A DNA stretch of 64,000 nt. It comes from Sarocladium kiliense (lineage: Eukaryota; Ascomycota; Sordariomycetes; Hypocreales; Sarocladiaceae). Shown piece after piece: positions 1 through 11,234 of the stretch (its first letter is position 1; every line of letters starts with the position of its first letter). The translations under genes and the position numbers were made by a program. The DNA is taken from the NCBI GenBank assembly GCA_030734395.1, contig JAUZTG010000042.1, positions 620,001 through 684,000 of the forward strand, read 5' to 3'. The notes under the pieces are model-generated. The model was not told the DNA's origin. It did not search any database and worked only from the letters and a program-made list of their open reading frames with translations.

Positions 1-1667
1 ACAAAGGTGATAGACCACAGTACTCGGCTGATTGGGGCGACTACATCTCTTTCTCTCAGCATATGCGCAAGAGAGCCGACGAAGAAGGAGTTGATCTTCT
101 GCTCGTCGACACGGGCGACCGAATCGAAGGCAATGGCCTGTACGACGCCTCGACACCGAAGGGTCTCTTTCAATATGATATCTATGCCGAGCAGAGTGTC
201 GACCTCATCTGCACGGGTAACCACGAGCTTTACCAAGCTTATTCGATTACACGCGAACACAATACTACCGTGCCGAATTTCAAAGAGAACTATATCGCGT
301 CAAATCTCGACTACTACGATCCCGATACCGGCGTAATGGTGCCTCAGGCGCAGCGCTATCGCAGATTCACAACTAAGAACCGTGGGCTCGACATTATTGC
401 CTTCGGCTTCATCTTCGACTTCACCGGTAATGCGAATAACAGCAGAGTTCAGAATGTCGAGGATACTATCAAGGAGAAGTGGTTTCAGGAGGTGATCCGT
501 GAGAAGCCTGATGTGTTCGTCGTCATCGGCCATGTTGGCCTGCGGATGGAAGAGTTCGAAATCATTTTCAATGCGATGCGGAAGGAGGACTGGGATACAC
601 CGATTCTGTTCTTCGGCGGACATGCACACGTCCGTGATGCGAGGAGTTATGATTCGAAGTCCTTCGCCATTGCAAGTGGCCGTTACATGGAGACTATCGG
701 ATGGATGTCAGTCGATGGCATTAAGAGGAAGAAGAAGACTGATGAGCTCTCCGCAGAGGCCTCTATCAAGTTCAGCCGAAGTTACATGGACAACAACTTA
801 TATGGTATGCAATACCACACCGGCCTGAACGAGTCGACGTTCCCGACCAAACACGGCAAGGAAGTCAGCAAGATGATTGCTCGCGCGAGACACGCACTGC
901 AGCTTGACTCCCAATTCGGCTGTGCTCCTCAGAGCTACTACATGAGCCGGGCCAAATATCCCAGCAACGAGAGCATCTACTCCTGGATCCAGAACGAGCT
1001 GTTCCCAGACATCGTCATCAACAAGAAGCGGGCTGACAAGTCAAGAATTGCCATCATGAACTCAGGCGGTATTCGCTTCGATATATTCGCGGGAAGATTC
1101 ACCCGCGACAGCACCTATCTTATCAGTCCATTCGTCAGCGGTTTCCGCTACGTTCCTGATGTGCCATACAGTATCGCCAAGCGTGTCATTGGCATCCTAA
1201 ACAGCGGAACCAGGATTCTGAGTGACAATGGTCCTATGGACACACGCTTCCTCGGCATTCCGGAACAAAGATTCGGAGGCCAGGTCACCCGTGAAAGCAA
1301 CGATGATGAGCCAAGACTCGAGCTTCGAGATGTCCAAGTACCCCTCCGCGGAGCAGACGAGCCGCGTCTGATCGGAGGGTACACGACCAAAGACGACATT
1401 GGCAAGGACGGCGATGACACAGTCCATGAGCCTCTTGACTTCTACAGCATCCCGAACGCCTTCCAGTCGGAGATCAATTTCCCTAAAGGCGGCGACCCAG
1501 AGAAGGTTGATGTTGTGTTCATTGACTTCATTCAGCCGTGGATCATTCCGGCGTTGAAGTTTAGTGGAGGTGATTATAGCGATGAGGACGTGAAAGATTA
1601 CATGGAGGGCACCTTCACTTATAAGATGTCACAATGGATCAGTGAGAACTGGAAGGGCGACTGTTAA
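1..1667 (+). CDS. Metallophosphoesterase / 5'-nucleotidase-like protein, 3' part
   Basis: The gene enters from the left edge; its frame is already open at base 3, and about 20 codons precede the first ATG at 63, so the N-terminus lies outside. Visible calcineurin-like phosphoesterase motifs are DTGDRIEG, GNHELY, GHVGLR and GGHAHVRD, which supply the Asp, Asn and His ligands of a two-metal centre. A later segment, NSGGIRFDIFAGRFT, resembles the substrate-binding C-terminal domain of 5'-nucleotidases. The layout fits the fungal family that includes yeast YHR202W, often secreted or vacuolar. No intron is needed in the visible 555 codons. The stop TAA is at 1665-1667. The family is clear; the substrate is not, since these enzymes act on diverse phosphoesters. 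Confidence 0.85.
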   Translation, partial: KGDRPQYSADWGDYISFSQHMRKRADEEGVDLLLVDTGDRIEGNGLYDASTPKGLFQYDIYAEQSVDLICTGNHELYQAYSITREHNTTVPNFKENYIASNLDYYDPDTGVMVPQAQRYRRFTTKNRGLDIIAFGFIFDFTGNANNSRVQNVEDTIKEKWFQEVIREKPDVFVVIGHVGLRMEEFEIIFNAMRKEDWDTPILFFGGHAHVRDARSYDSKSFAIASGRYMETIGWMSVDGIKRKKKTDELSAEASIKFSRSYMDNNLYGMQYHTGLNESTFPTKHGKEVSKMIARARHALQLDSQFGCAPQSYYMSRAKYPSNESIYSWIQNELFPDIVINKKRADKSRIAIMNSGGIRFDIFAGRFTRDSTYLISPFVSGFRYVPDVPYSIAKRVIGILNSGTRILSDNGPMDTRFLGIPEQRFGGQVTRESNDDEPRLELRDVQVPLRGADEPRLIGGYTTKDDIGKDGDDTVHEPLDFYSIPNAFQSEINFPKGGDPEKVDVVFIDFIQPWIIPALKFSGGDYSDEDVKDYMEGTFTYKMSQWISENWKGDC

Positions 1668-1830
1668 TAGGGTTCTTAGGGATACTGTCTTGGTTCAGGG
1701 GGTCATGCAATGGGAATTAATCGGGCTGTAGGTACTTTAGAGATACGTGCTGAGCACAGCTTAACAGAGCACTGATTAGTTCGACTATTGCTGAAGGCAG
1801 TATTTGCCCGCGATGGTCATATGTTATTGT

Positions 1831-3295
1831 TCAGTGACGATATAAGTCCTTTCGTGTGTCACTATCTGCTTCCAGAACCGACCTCCCGATGATGATGCCC
1901 TCATCCAGACGATGACAAACGCCAAATGACACCTCGACACTCTTTAGTGGTTCTCTTCTAGCAATCCACCAATATGCTTTCGCTATTCCAACTATTTCTG
2001 TATCGCCGCGATGCTCGAAGATCACTGTCTTCTTACTCTCACCGTCATAATCGATATGAAGCCTTAGCTCACGAGCCCGTGCAAGAGAAATAAGGTTCGT
2101 CTTAAGTTCAGGATCTCTTCTTGCCGTGATAGCCACTTGCTTACTTCGATCATCATCTGGGCTGAGGAATCCACTGTACGCTGGACGATAAGTTCGCTCG
2201 GCAAGTGAGAGAATTCCAGGGATAATATTTTGAGTGAGTGCAGGTGCTTCTGAGGCTGACGATTTTGATTGTCCGGGTCTAGCTGGTCTCGCTTCTTGCT
2301 CTTGGAAGCTTGATAGCTCTATTGCGTTCATCTCGACCACTTCCATGTCACCAGCAGTTGACAAGGTGATCGAGGAACCATGTCTAGTGTCCTCGAGTAC
2401 TGGGATGCGCAGCGGAGATGCAGATCGACTTGTCATCTCAGGGGGCAACGAGACTGGCGATAACGGAGAAGGTGGGCTACTTGATGGTGTTATAGGACTG
2501 CTTGGTCGTGATGTGGTCATTGAGGTTTGGCGGGACTGCGTTCCTCTAGACGACTGAGAATCTTCGTGCCGGGGCACGTGTCCGGTCTCTAGAAGGGACT
2601 GTGCAAGTCTGTGCATAGGCCTGATAAGCCTCTCCGTCTCAAGTGGCTCTGCAGAATTAAACATTTTCCCCAGTGCAGTACGAAGCTCATGCTTGACGCT
2701 GTGTCTGAGCTCTGCAGCAAGCTGTTTCAGTTCAACGTCACAGCGTTCTCTAACTTAGGGTCAGTATCTTGATACACACAGGTGCCATTGGAAGTACTCA
2801 CTTGAACATTTCCATGAGTTTGTCGCCTGGGTCCCTCCGAGCCTCTAGAAGCTCCGCAATGATAGTCGAAGAAGCCAGCTGTAAGATCAGCTGGATGTGG
2901 TTCATCACGGGAACCAGCGCATCAAGCTTTTTCTTTTGGTATAGTATCCATCGAAACTTGGGTGCAACTTTCATGGACTTGATCTCACTCGCCATTTCCT
3001 TCATCTTCCATGTCAGGTGATCGACATCGCGACCAACACTCGGAAACGTGTTCTCGGCCACCATGTACTGCACCGCGTCCGAGTCCGGGTGTTTCAGAAG
3101 TAGCTTCTCTAAATACCTGATTGCACCTTTGATGGTTTTCTGAGTCGTTTGAATCCGATTGAGTGACGCGCTGATATCATCCCCGATCCTCTTATCTTGG
3201 GACAACGTCCATAATGCCTTAGTAAGTTGAGCCGTGCCTGCCGCCATACCGATGACTTGAAAAGCCGTGAACGCTATGCCGACAGCTTCCGCCAT
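1831..3295 (-). CDS. Helo-like N-terminal domain protein, function unknown
   Basis: Two exons on the minus strand, 2802-3295 and about 1831-2704 (the acceptor could also leave exon 2 starting at 2698; both keep the frame), give about 455 residues. The start MAEAVGIAF was chosen because a small-residue amphipathic N-terminus of this kind (AFTAFQVIGMAAGTAQL) opens the Helo-like/STAND N-terminal domains of fungi, while the 39 codons upstream look like leader. Residues 1-165 are helical. A low-complexity Ser/Pro/Thr region follows, then a more ordered C-terminal part of about 90 residues that I do not recognise. There is no NACHT or ankyrin part, so this is a stand-alone version. Helo-like domains are linked to fungal cell-death signalling; that role here is inference. 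Confidence 0.6.
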
Positions 3296-4153
3296 TGTAA
3301 GACTTTGATATAGAATATAGAGAAGTACAGTTCTGAAGTTCCATTGTGGGACATTCGGAAAGCGAAGTCTGGTCGGAGCCTGACGGAATCCAGCGAATGT
3401 TAGGTCTTTCACAGAACACTCAATGCGGCTCTGCCAGAATGTACTTAAGCGCTTCGATTGCTTTCTGTCAAAAATATGTGCCCGCAGGCTTCCTGAAGGG
3501 CAGAATCAACCAGCAAAGACTCCGCCCGCTTCCAGACTTCCTCGGCCCATATTCCAGAGGTTCGCGCTCTGATGGATGGTCGCGCTTGAAGCACATTGGA
3601 CACAAGGTTGCAGCCACCCAGGAAGGCAGCAAACGGCAACTCGAAGAGAGCCACGGGTGCAGCCGATGCGTGCATGTGCCCCGCTGTTACCAATAACGCG
3701 TGCGTCTTTGATCGGTCGACCACCAGAGGCGTGCTGTGGAAGCGTTGACGAGACATACCCAATGTTCGTAGGTGGTGCGCGAACCATTATCGATCCTTGA
3801 TACTAATGGGTCGTTGTGCCGTAGATCGCAAGTCTGGGAATGTGAGTTACGACGTTTGTAGAGCTGTCCAGCCTTGCCATGTCAATCGACCCATGACATA
3901 GGCCAGATCTATGCATGTTTCTGGATTTCCATGTATAACTCCGCCCCAGGCAAGTAATGAGTCAATGGGTGTTGATCTTTGGAGGATAAAGGGGTCATGC
4001 CGTGTTGAGCATAATTCCAGGGGTATGGTAACCTTGAGTGCTGTCAGCTACGCTCATGAGTTCAAATAAGAAAACATACCTGGTATGAGCTCGAAATCAT
4101 CTCCTGGCGATCGCGATTCTTGATGGTGGAGCGTCTCATCTCTCGAGATGTAC
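3296..4153. other. Gene-free stretch between the Helo-like gene and POP7
   Basis: Short open frames exist on both strands between 3346 and 3800, but they overlap each other in several frames, lack splice logic and resemble nothing recognised. I see no gene here. The left part is the upstream region of the Helo-like gene and the right part the 3' flank of POP7. Confidence 0.5.
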
Positions 4154-4766
4154 TCACTTCAGCCTCACCACCACCTCCAAACAACTCACCCTCCTCACCC
4201 TACTCTCCTCCTCCTCCTCCCCATCCTCATCAACAACATCATCTACCGTCCCAACAGTCCCCGTCCTAATCTCAACAACACAATCCCCCTGTCCCTCAAA
4301 CCATCCCGCAACTCCCAAAACCTTTTCCAACGCTCTCCCTGTCCCTGTCACCAGTACCTCAACCCCTTTACTCCCCTCTCCCTCACCACCACTGCTCTTC
4401 AACCCTTCGATCCTCGCTGCTAGACTCGCATTCCTCCGGCCTGCGGCGTTGTTCTGGTGAGAGAGGTGTGCGCGGTCAAGAGTCTTGCGGACGCGCTGGA
4501 TGGCGGCCATGAATGGTGTGCGGGAGGAGATGTAGATGATGTGGGATTTTGAGGAGGATGGTGGTTGACGGCGGTTGAGAGGGCGTTTCTGGATCTTGGA
4601 GCCTGGTTTTCTTGAGTCAGTGGATTGTCATACGGCATTGAGTGATGGATATGACCAGCTGGTTAGAGTTTGACTTACCTTCTGAGATGCTGGGGATCTT
4701 TGTCATTGTTCCATGATGTTTTCGGCTCGAAGGTTTTGCCTTCTTAGATGAGTGCTCATCTGTCAT
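4154..4766 (-). CDS. POP7: RNase P/MRP subunit POP7 (Rpp20 family)
   Basis: Exon 1 is 4679-4766 and exon 2 is 4154-4602, joined over a GTAAGT...CAG intron of 76 bases that restores SEGSKIQKRPLNRR. The product is about 178 residues. The core IIYISSRTPFMAAIQRVRK is the signature start of the Alba-like fold of Pop7/Rpp20, an RNA-binding protein of nuclear RNase P and RNase MRP that acts in tRNA 5' and rRNA processing. A second motif, GVEVLVTGTGRALEKVL, follows, then an acidic loop (DEDGEEEEE) and a final strand VSCLEVVVRLK. The start at 4766 gives a basic Lys-rich N-terminus; a second ATG 20 codons on is possible. The gene is divergent from RAV2. Confidence 0.85.
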
Positions 4767-5192
4767 CTTGACAGTGTGAAGAACGCGTCTGTGAAGGTGA
4801 AGCTTGTTAATCCAGGCTGCAGCGTCACTAAGCCCAAACACTATGATGGCCAGAGTGACTAGTAAAAGGAGCAGGATGTAAGACAGGCAGCAGGTGTTTG
4901 AGAATTGCAGGCGATCCAGTGAGCAGAGGTCAAGTGTCTTAAGTTTCCAGGCGGCCATGAGAAATCCCATGCCCATGTCCCACAGTGGACCGTCCTCTGC
5001 TCGTGGTGGGACCCTGCACACCCCCCCCCCAAGCTTCCCTCTAGTGACTGTTCCCCACTGTCGCGAACAACGTCACTCCTCCAAACCACCTGCATCTCCA
5101 TCGACGAAGCAGCGGCATGGCTGCCTGTCTTCACCAACCAGACTAAGGCCAGCTTTGCTTCACCCCTCCGCTTGCTCCATCCCATCTTCACC
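4767..5192. promoter_or_regulatory. Divergent upstream region of POP7 and RAV2
   Basis: The 426 bases between the two start codons must hold both promoters. A run of ten C (5021-5030) is the only obvious simple-sequence element. No TATA box stands out. The RAV2-proximal half is pyrimidine-rich, as is common upstream of fungal start codons. Confidence 0.5.
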
Positions 5193-6308
5193 ATGTCGCT
5201 CTCCGTCTGGCCACCTATTCCTCCCCATAAGCTCGCTGAAAAGGCAGCTGCATCGCTCGTACGTTTCCCTCCTCCCGTCTTTCGCTCCTCAACACATCGT
5301 CTCTTCCTTTCTCTTGCTCTTCATCATTACTGGCCATTATGCTGATCTACTTTAAGGACAATGAGCTCCGATGGTTTATCAACGAAGCCATCCAGAAATG
5401 TCAGGAGCTGAAGCATGGCCTCGAAGACTGCTATGCGCTCCTCGCACCCATCGACCCGGGCAGCACTCTCGTAATGAGCACCTCTAGAAGCGAGCGCGTG
5501 AAAGGCACAATCACCCGAGTTGGCACTCGCATCGTGAAAGGCGTAAGTCCTCTAGATTTCCACATACAAGCTACTAGCTAATCAACAACCACAGGCTCTT
5601 AACCTCCAACTCAAAACCATCCCCGCCCAAACCATCCACCTCTCCCCAAACCATGACATCCACATCCAACCTCTCGAACGCCTGCATACCAACCTCACCC
5701 AAGCAATCGACCTTCTCGGTCTAACCCTCACAACCCCGTCTCCAACTTCCTCCCCGTCCGAAACCGCCTCCAAGCTCGCCTCCACACTCTCCGTCCTTGC
5801 CGACTCCATACTCGAATCCATCTCTCTACTCAAAGGTCCTCCCCCCGCCGAAGCATGGCAAACATCGTCCTGCGCACCACAACTCTTCGCTCCCGAACTC
5901 CCACCAAATCTCAGCTTCTACCTCGCTGTCGAGCAATGCGCAATAGTACTGTATCTACGCGCCCTCGAACCCGTCGATGCGCCAGTTCACATCGGACTCA
6001 AGCTTGGTCTTGCGCTTGGCACATTCCGGAGACTAGAGCACGACGAGATGGATATGGTCTTCAAGTACGATCCGACTGGCGAGGGTGGACTGGATAACAA
6101 GCGACATGGGGGACACCACCATAGTACGCATGCAGGTCAGGGACAGGGTAAGGGGATGGAGGATGTGTATGTTCGGGAGAAGGTCCGCATTGAGACGGGA
6201 GACCCGAACTTGATATCCTTGCATTCTAAGCTGGGGTATTTGAGCCTCATGCTGGCGGAAACCAGGAGCAATCTGGCTGCTGTAATGGCAACGGACACCA
6301 TTGAGTGA
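5193..6308 (+). CDS. RAV2: RAVE complex subunit 2 / Rogdi family protein
   Basis: Three exons, 5193-5258, 5357-5542 and 5595-6308, join in phase 0 to 321 residues. The start MSLSVWPPIPP and the following DNELRWFINEAIQKCQELK, VMSTSRSERVKGTITRVGTRIVKG and LNLQLKTIP are typical of the Rogdi leucine-zipper family, whose yeast member Rav2 belongs to the RAVE complex that reassembles the V1 and Vo sectors of the vacuolar H+-ATPase. The C-terminal half keeps a helical motif HIGLKLGLALGTFRRLEHDEMD and a His/Gly-rich insertion before the last helix. Length matches the family. It is divergent from POP7 and convergent with the NIPSNAP gene. Confidence 0.85.
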
Positions 6309-6678
6309 CGAGTGAGCTTATGTAGATAAGGAACATCGGACTAGGGGTGTGACTTTTGGAAACAGGCGCAAGGGACGGGGAACATTGGTACCATGGGATG
6401 TTCAAGCAATTCATTTTTCTTCTTTTTTTGGTGTCAAGAAAGGCCTTGGTTATGTTCTGCCAGTGACATGCCGTGTCCGCCACACATATAATTTTACTCG
6501 TACATATAAGTGCCGCCAGCGTGACACCGACCGTTCCTCTTTGGTCCGCCTTCCTCCTTGCGGCCTGTGCTACCAGGCTCGCTGAACCCACACGTGCGCG
6601 TGTAACCGCTCAATTTGACATAAGAAAAAGAGACTCCATATCAGCACTGCCAGGCCGCTGAGGCGCAAGATCTTCGGT
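6309..6678. other. Convergent 3' flanks of RAV2 and the NIPSNAP gene
   Basis: These 370 bases lie tail to tail between two coding regions. I see no gene. A T-rich run at about 6418-6428 and AT-rich ATATAATTTTA-like stretches near 6485 may belong to polyadenylation regions. Confidence 0.4.
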
Positions 6679-7785
6679 TTAGGCTACTGGCGACCACGGC
6701 ATGGGGACCAGGACCCTTGACTTCATGGTCTGGATCAGTGGAACCGTCTTGTGGACAGTATCACTCCAGCCCTCGATCGACCAACTCTGCTCACGGCGCA
6801 GTCTGCGTTCCTCCAGGTTGGCAAATTGCCACAAGTGATGAACCGTGTTCAGATCGCCGATCTGGACGAACCAAGCACCGACGCCTTCCATGACCTCCCG
6901 ACGGGCCTTGAGTCCACGCCTCCAGTGTGTCTCCCACTCAAGCAGGTTGCCAGGGTGAAGAGTGTAGGATCGGAGCTCGAAGACGCCGCCAAGTTGGCGA
7001 GGTGCAGTCGTGGGCCAAAAGGAGAACTCCTGCATGAGAGAGATGTTCTTCGAGTTGATGAGCCCGCTAAGCTTCTGGTTGAAGTCGTTGAATTCCGGAG
7101 AATGTGTTATCGAGTGTCGTGATTCGTGGTATCCCTCATATTTTTGGTACTCCCAGATGTGAACTGCGTCTGTTAGCAATGGTCACGGGGCAAGCCGGGG
7201 GAATTCCATACCAAAGGTATCGCAGTCGCCAACCTCTGTGCGCCAGCTTCCGACCAGGTGGACCTTATTCTTAGGGTCGTTCGCGATCTTGGGGTAGAAG
7301 TCACCGACAAGCTTGACGTACTCGTCGACCTTGTCTGGCTTGACCTCGTGGAAGACGATTGAGTGGACGTACTTGCCGCGGGCAAGAACTTGGCTGAAAC
7401 TAGCTTCGAGATGAGCCTCCATCTCGCGACCTTCCTTGGTGCCGTAAATGAGGTTCGTCAAGGGGCCGGACTTGCGGCCGTTGTCCTTGGCCTCGGCGGA
7501 TCGCCCTGCATCAGTATCAGATGAGTTCTTAACCGACTTGCCAGACGCGGAGGAGGCAGCAGCCTCTTTGGCAGCCAACGCACGTGCATCCCGTTCCTTC
7601 TGTGCCTGCACCAGGTGCTCCCGGTACGCCTTCTGCTTCTTGTTGAACGCGTCAACGGAGGATCCCGAGGGATCAATGTCGCCCATGGACGGGGTGTGGG
7701 AAGCGAGCGCTGTTGTAGTGCTCAGAGCCCGCACGCCAGAGCATGGAGCTACTGAGGCAGCTCGAGCAACGCTGCGGCACCACAT
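6679..7785 (-). CDS. NIPSNAP family mitochondrial protein
   Basis: Exon 1 (7212-7785) and exon 2 (6679-7163) join at GDCDTFG/VHIWEY to give 352 residues. The start MWCRSVARAASVAPC is followed by an Arg/Ala/Ser-rich presequence suited to mitochondrial import. Two NIPSNAP-type dimeric alpha/beta-barrel units follow, the second beginning FELRSYTLHPGNLLEWETHW, the family's most conserved segment. A charged Ala/Lys/Ser linker separates presequence and first unit. NIPSNAP proteins act at mitochondria and have been tied to mitophagy in animals; the fungal role is not established. Longer open frame runs upstream of 7785 but has the composition of leader sequence, so I used the ATG at 7785. Confidence 0.85.
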
Positions 7786-8533
7786 TGCGTCAAGAGGTTC
7801 GTGGTGAAGGGGGAAGGTCGAGGAAAGTGAACCACAACGAGCAGCAGAGCCCAAAAACAAATGCACCCGTAGAAAGCGACGGCAAGGAATGCACAAATGC
7901 CTTTTCAGAAGAGCTCGATCAACTCGAAACTCTGTCGCGGGGTGAATGACGAAGGGTACTGGATGGAGGTGCGGAGTTGTTGGGTGACAGGAAGCAGGTG
8001 GGCGGCTTGATCCGGGGAAGCAAACCAGGTGCGAGACACCGGCCGAGCTACACAGAGGTAATTGCCCGCGGGAACCTATGCTATGTCGGCTCGACGGCAG
8101 CAGCAACAGCAGAGCAATGCAACAGTGCGTGGCGGCAGTGAAGAGGCACGCTGAGGAAGAGCGCGTGCAGGCGTAGCCCAGGCTGGGATGGAGGGCAGGC
8201 TCGACGGGCGATTGGCGGAGGGGGAGGGAATTGGAAGCAGAGACGGCACGTATTGGACGTAGACCGTGAGGAGGTGAGCCGTGGGTTGCCGCTGAAGGTT
8301 TGGTGTGGTAGGTGTGGTAAGGTAAGGTATGTAAAGGTTGCGTTGCGCTGCTGAAGGGGGCTGCAGGATATCGATGATCCCCGCACTGAGCCAAGGGAAG
8401 CGAGCAGCAGGTGTTTTGGGTGTGGTGGGCTGATGCTGCAGTGAGGTCGAGAGACGACTTGAGGCAGAAGCTAGAATGAATAAAAGGGAACTGATTGGAT
8501 TCAGCAACAGTTTATTGGACTGACGCTGCTGTA

Positions 8534-8557
8534 AAGAGAGAGAGAGAGAAGAGAGAG
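8534..8557. repeat. AG dinucleotide microsatellite
   Basis: A run of about 24 bases of AG repeats with one interrupting A lies in the NIPSNAP/ATP18 upstream region. It is a simple repeat with no visible gene function. Confidence 0.85.
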
Positions 8558-8774
8558 CTCCAGTCAGGCAAAGGGATGGGGAGAAGACGTGTGAGACGAG
8601 CAGCTAGAGCTCAGCAACGGAGCAATGATGTAACAGCTGCAGGCCTAGAACCGGGGGAGCAGCAACAGTAGCCTGGGGTTCAATGCTTGGAACTGAATGG
8701 CCCTGGACCTAGACTGGAGCTAGCAACAGTGGGCACACAGTATGCTTCGGGTGGCCTGCGCTGCCTGACTGACT

Positions 8775-8782
8775 TCACGTGA
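8775..8782. promoter_or_regulatory. TCACGTGA bHLH (E-box/CDE1-like) site
   Basis: The perfect palindrome TCACGTGA followed by C lies about 300 bases upstream of ATP18. It matches the RTCACRTG core of Cbf1-like bHLH factors known in yeasts. Whether it is occupied is unknown. Confidence 0.35.
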
Positions 8783-9080
8783 CTGTGACGCTCTCCGTCT
8801 CCACTGACAACCAGCGCCTACAACGGCAATACGGCAAAACGCTAATCCGTATGTACCGTCTTCGACTACCCCCGTCCACCACTGCCATCCACTGTCAGGT
8901 CTTGCCTCAGGCTCCCACCAGTCCGCTAGCTCGGCTCTGTGTTGCGAACTACTCCCGAAGCTCACTGTCTGCCAGCGAAAAAGGCTCGTCCCGAAGACTT
9001 CAATCCTCCACCGACTCCATCACCACCACCACCTCAACCTCCCACACTCCCGATCCGGTACCGCCGTCAATACCGCCATC

Positions 9081-9518
9081 ATGTCTTGGTTCGGTGTCGC
9101 TCCCCTCAAGAAGTTCAACGCTCCTTTCTGTGCGTACACCCAGCACCCCGAGTTCCCGACGGATTGAACATGGCGGGAAAGACAAGATGAACAGGGACTG
9201 ACAATTGCGATATAGTCAAGCCTTACTGGCCCTTCTTCGCCGCCGGTACGTCTGCACTCGATCCGCACGTCACCTAGCATCCCATTGCGACCGACGACAC
9301 GATTCAATCGCCCGAGACTTTGCGCGCAGAGACTAACCATCATTCAGGCCTCGTCATCGCCTACGGTGCCAACTCCGCACAGAACGCCATGTCCCAATGT
9401 ACGCACCTCACACCGACCGACGCCCTCTCATACCCCTCCTCAATGCTGACAATCTTGGATAGCGGCCGAGTGGAAGAACGACCCCCGCAACACCGGCGCC
9501 AAGTCTGGTGGCCACTAA
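9081..9518 (+). CDS. ATP18: ATP synthase subunit j (i/j), mitochondrial
   Basis: Four small exons (9081-9129, 9216-9245, 9348-9398, 9463-9518) encode only 61 residues; each junction restores frame and the last exon ends in TAA. The protein begins MSWFGVAPLKKFNAPF, then PYWPFFAAG and a membrane helix LVIAYGANSAQNAM, and ends with EWKNDPRN, the conserved tail of Atp18. Yeast Atp18 is a single-pass inner-membrane subunit of the F1Fo-ATP synthase near the dimer interface. Length is the family norm. Exon 2 is only 30 bases, so automatic gene finders easily miss this gene. Confidence 0.9.
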
Positions 9519-9812
9519 GGGATGAAGAAACACGATGGGTGGAAAGCGACGATGAGCGACTGGGCGGTATAGAACCGGTGAAGCATATCCTGGCACGAAG
9601 CGAAAGTATCTTCCGCGGGCCACTCGAGTTGGAACTGTACCATAGACTCGCAGGGAGGCTGAATTGACCTACTGCAAACACTCTTCTTGGACATCTCAAT
9701 TGAACAGTCTCGATGATTTCGACCTCAGTCCCTTCGACACGTTGTCTCACATGGATCACCATATTTCCATACAATCCCCCTACCGCACCCAGTCTTCGCC
9801 AGTGCCAAGAGC

Positions 9813-10271
9813 TCAGGACTCGGGGCAGAGCCCAGCCTTGCAACCTTCGCACAGGTGACTCTTATGTGGAAGGCCTTTCTTCTTCGAGTACGGAGGACTC
9901 TTCATCTTGATCCCGGCCCATCGCTTGATACGATATGCGACACGTTCAGCATAAGAAGCGTTTGGTTTCGGAGTGCTCAGATAGTTGCAGCTCGCGCATC
10001 GTTGATGGTACACGACAGCATTGTACCGATTCCCTTTGTACCGCCGGATGAGAATGGCCACCTTTTTGCTGCCCCAGCCAGGGTTTCGACACCGTTCTCT
10101 GTGGCAAGTGAAACGGCCCATGATGTGCGTAGAGTATGTGTCTATGCAACCTTGGCCATCTTTTTGGTTGTGAAAGGTCCACATGAGATTGTTCTCCTTC
10201 AGGAGATCTTGAACATCATCGTGGAGTTTGGGGAACATCGACCATGATGGCTTCTTCTTGGTGTTTGCCAT
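9813..10271 (-). CDS. 3CxxC-type zinc-finger protein
   Basis: A single exon of 152 residues from MANTKKKPSWSMF. Paired cysteines occur as GRFTCHRERC, YHQRCASC and HLCEGCKAGLC, with the aromatic-basic core KGNRYNAVVYHQRC between; this is the pattern of the zf-3CxxC family found in fungal proteins and vertebrate receptor-transporting proteins. The open frame runs 38 codons further upstream to 10385, but the ATG at 10271 gives the usual family start. Function is not known in fungi; zinc binding is inferred from the cysteines. The gene lies tail to tail with ATP18. Confidence 0.75.
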   Translation of the reverse strand: MANTKKKPSWSMFPKLHDDVQDLLKENNLMWTFHNQKDGQGCIDTYSTHIMGRFTCHRERCRNPGWGSKKVAILIRRYKGNRYNAVVYHQRCASCNYLSTPKPNASYAERVAYRIKRWAGIKMKSPPYSKKKGLPHKSHLCEGCKAGLCPES

Positions 10272-11234
10272 GTCAAGGTCTGATGATGCGCGAGATGTTG
10301 AAAGCCAGTTGAAGCCAGTCGTATCGTCGCGAGTGAGATGTCGCGAATCCGCTAGTACTACTTCGCGGCTGTCCTTCCTGACCAAAGATTGACAAATTTA
10401 CGACTAAACAGCTGCTGATCGAGTCTTTCGGGGATCCAAACACTGAGTCCATCGATGCGGAGAAGCATGTTCAGGTGATTGTGCCCAACTCATGTGGTCG
10501 CAGCGGGTGGCCGACCGCTTGCATAACCACTGCAGCCAACATACCAATAATGATCCAGCACGACACGAGATGCCCCATCATGCTTGAGTTGGGCGGTGAT
10601 ATGTCTTTGCGGGCGTTTTGGGTTATTATTCGCTGCGAATACGACTTCATTCGTCCACTCTCCTGTTCAGAAGGTCCCAACGACGACACACATGGTACCG
10701 TATTGTATACCGTTCAAGGCTGAAGGCTCAGATTTCTCGCAATCCCATGTCACCGTCCGCGGCTACCTCAACCGTCTTCTATATTTTGATCTCCCTTGCG
10801 AGCTGCGAGATGTCCTTGAACACTTCTCATAGGTCTGATCAGTCATGTCGAACCACCTCTGTGACTTAGCCATAGCCATGGAAGAGGATCATCAGGCACC
10901 GCACGCAATGCCAATTTTCCTACCCCTTCATTATGCACTCATTCGCGCGTAAACTCTCTCACCAGAAATTCTCGCCTCAGCAAGGTAAAGGTCTGCGAAT
11001 GGTACAAGGGCAGCTGCGAAGGCCAGGTGCCAGCAGTGTGAAGCCACCGATAGAATAGCACCTCCCAATCGCTCTCACTGTGCCACTTCCTCAACCACGC
11101 TTTTTGCTTTTCGATCGCACTGGATCGTTCACACAATCTTCAGGTGAGTTTTACAATGACCGAGATTCGTCCACCTCGGCTTCTCATAACTGATACAGGT
11201 ATCGCCACCATCTCAAACGTAAACCATCGAGAAG
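10272..11234. other. Divergent upstream region, 3CxxC gene and BTB gene
   Basis: About 960 bases separate two divergent start codons. Several short open frames overlap on both strands near 10471-10869; none shows a recognisable motif or splice structure. I see only presumed promoters. Confidence 0.45.

Larger units (their letters stand above)
7786..9080. promoter_or_regulatory. Divergent upstream region of NIPSNAP gene and ATP18
   Basis: This 1.3 kb stretch carries two divergent promoters and probably long leaders. It holds an AG microsatellite at about 8534-8557 and a palindromic TCACGTGA at 8775-8782, the core bound by Cbf1-type and other bHLH factors. Open frames on the minus strand here are rich in Pro, Ser and Leu and look non-coding. 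Confidence 0.5.

Noticed and set aside
7786..8507. Long minus-strand open frames upstream of the NIPSNAP start
   Set aside because: Composition is Pro/Ser/Leu-rich as in untranslated leader, and the presequence-like start at 7785 explains the gene.
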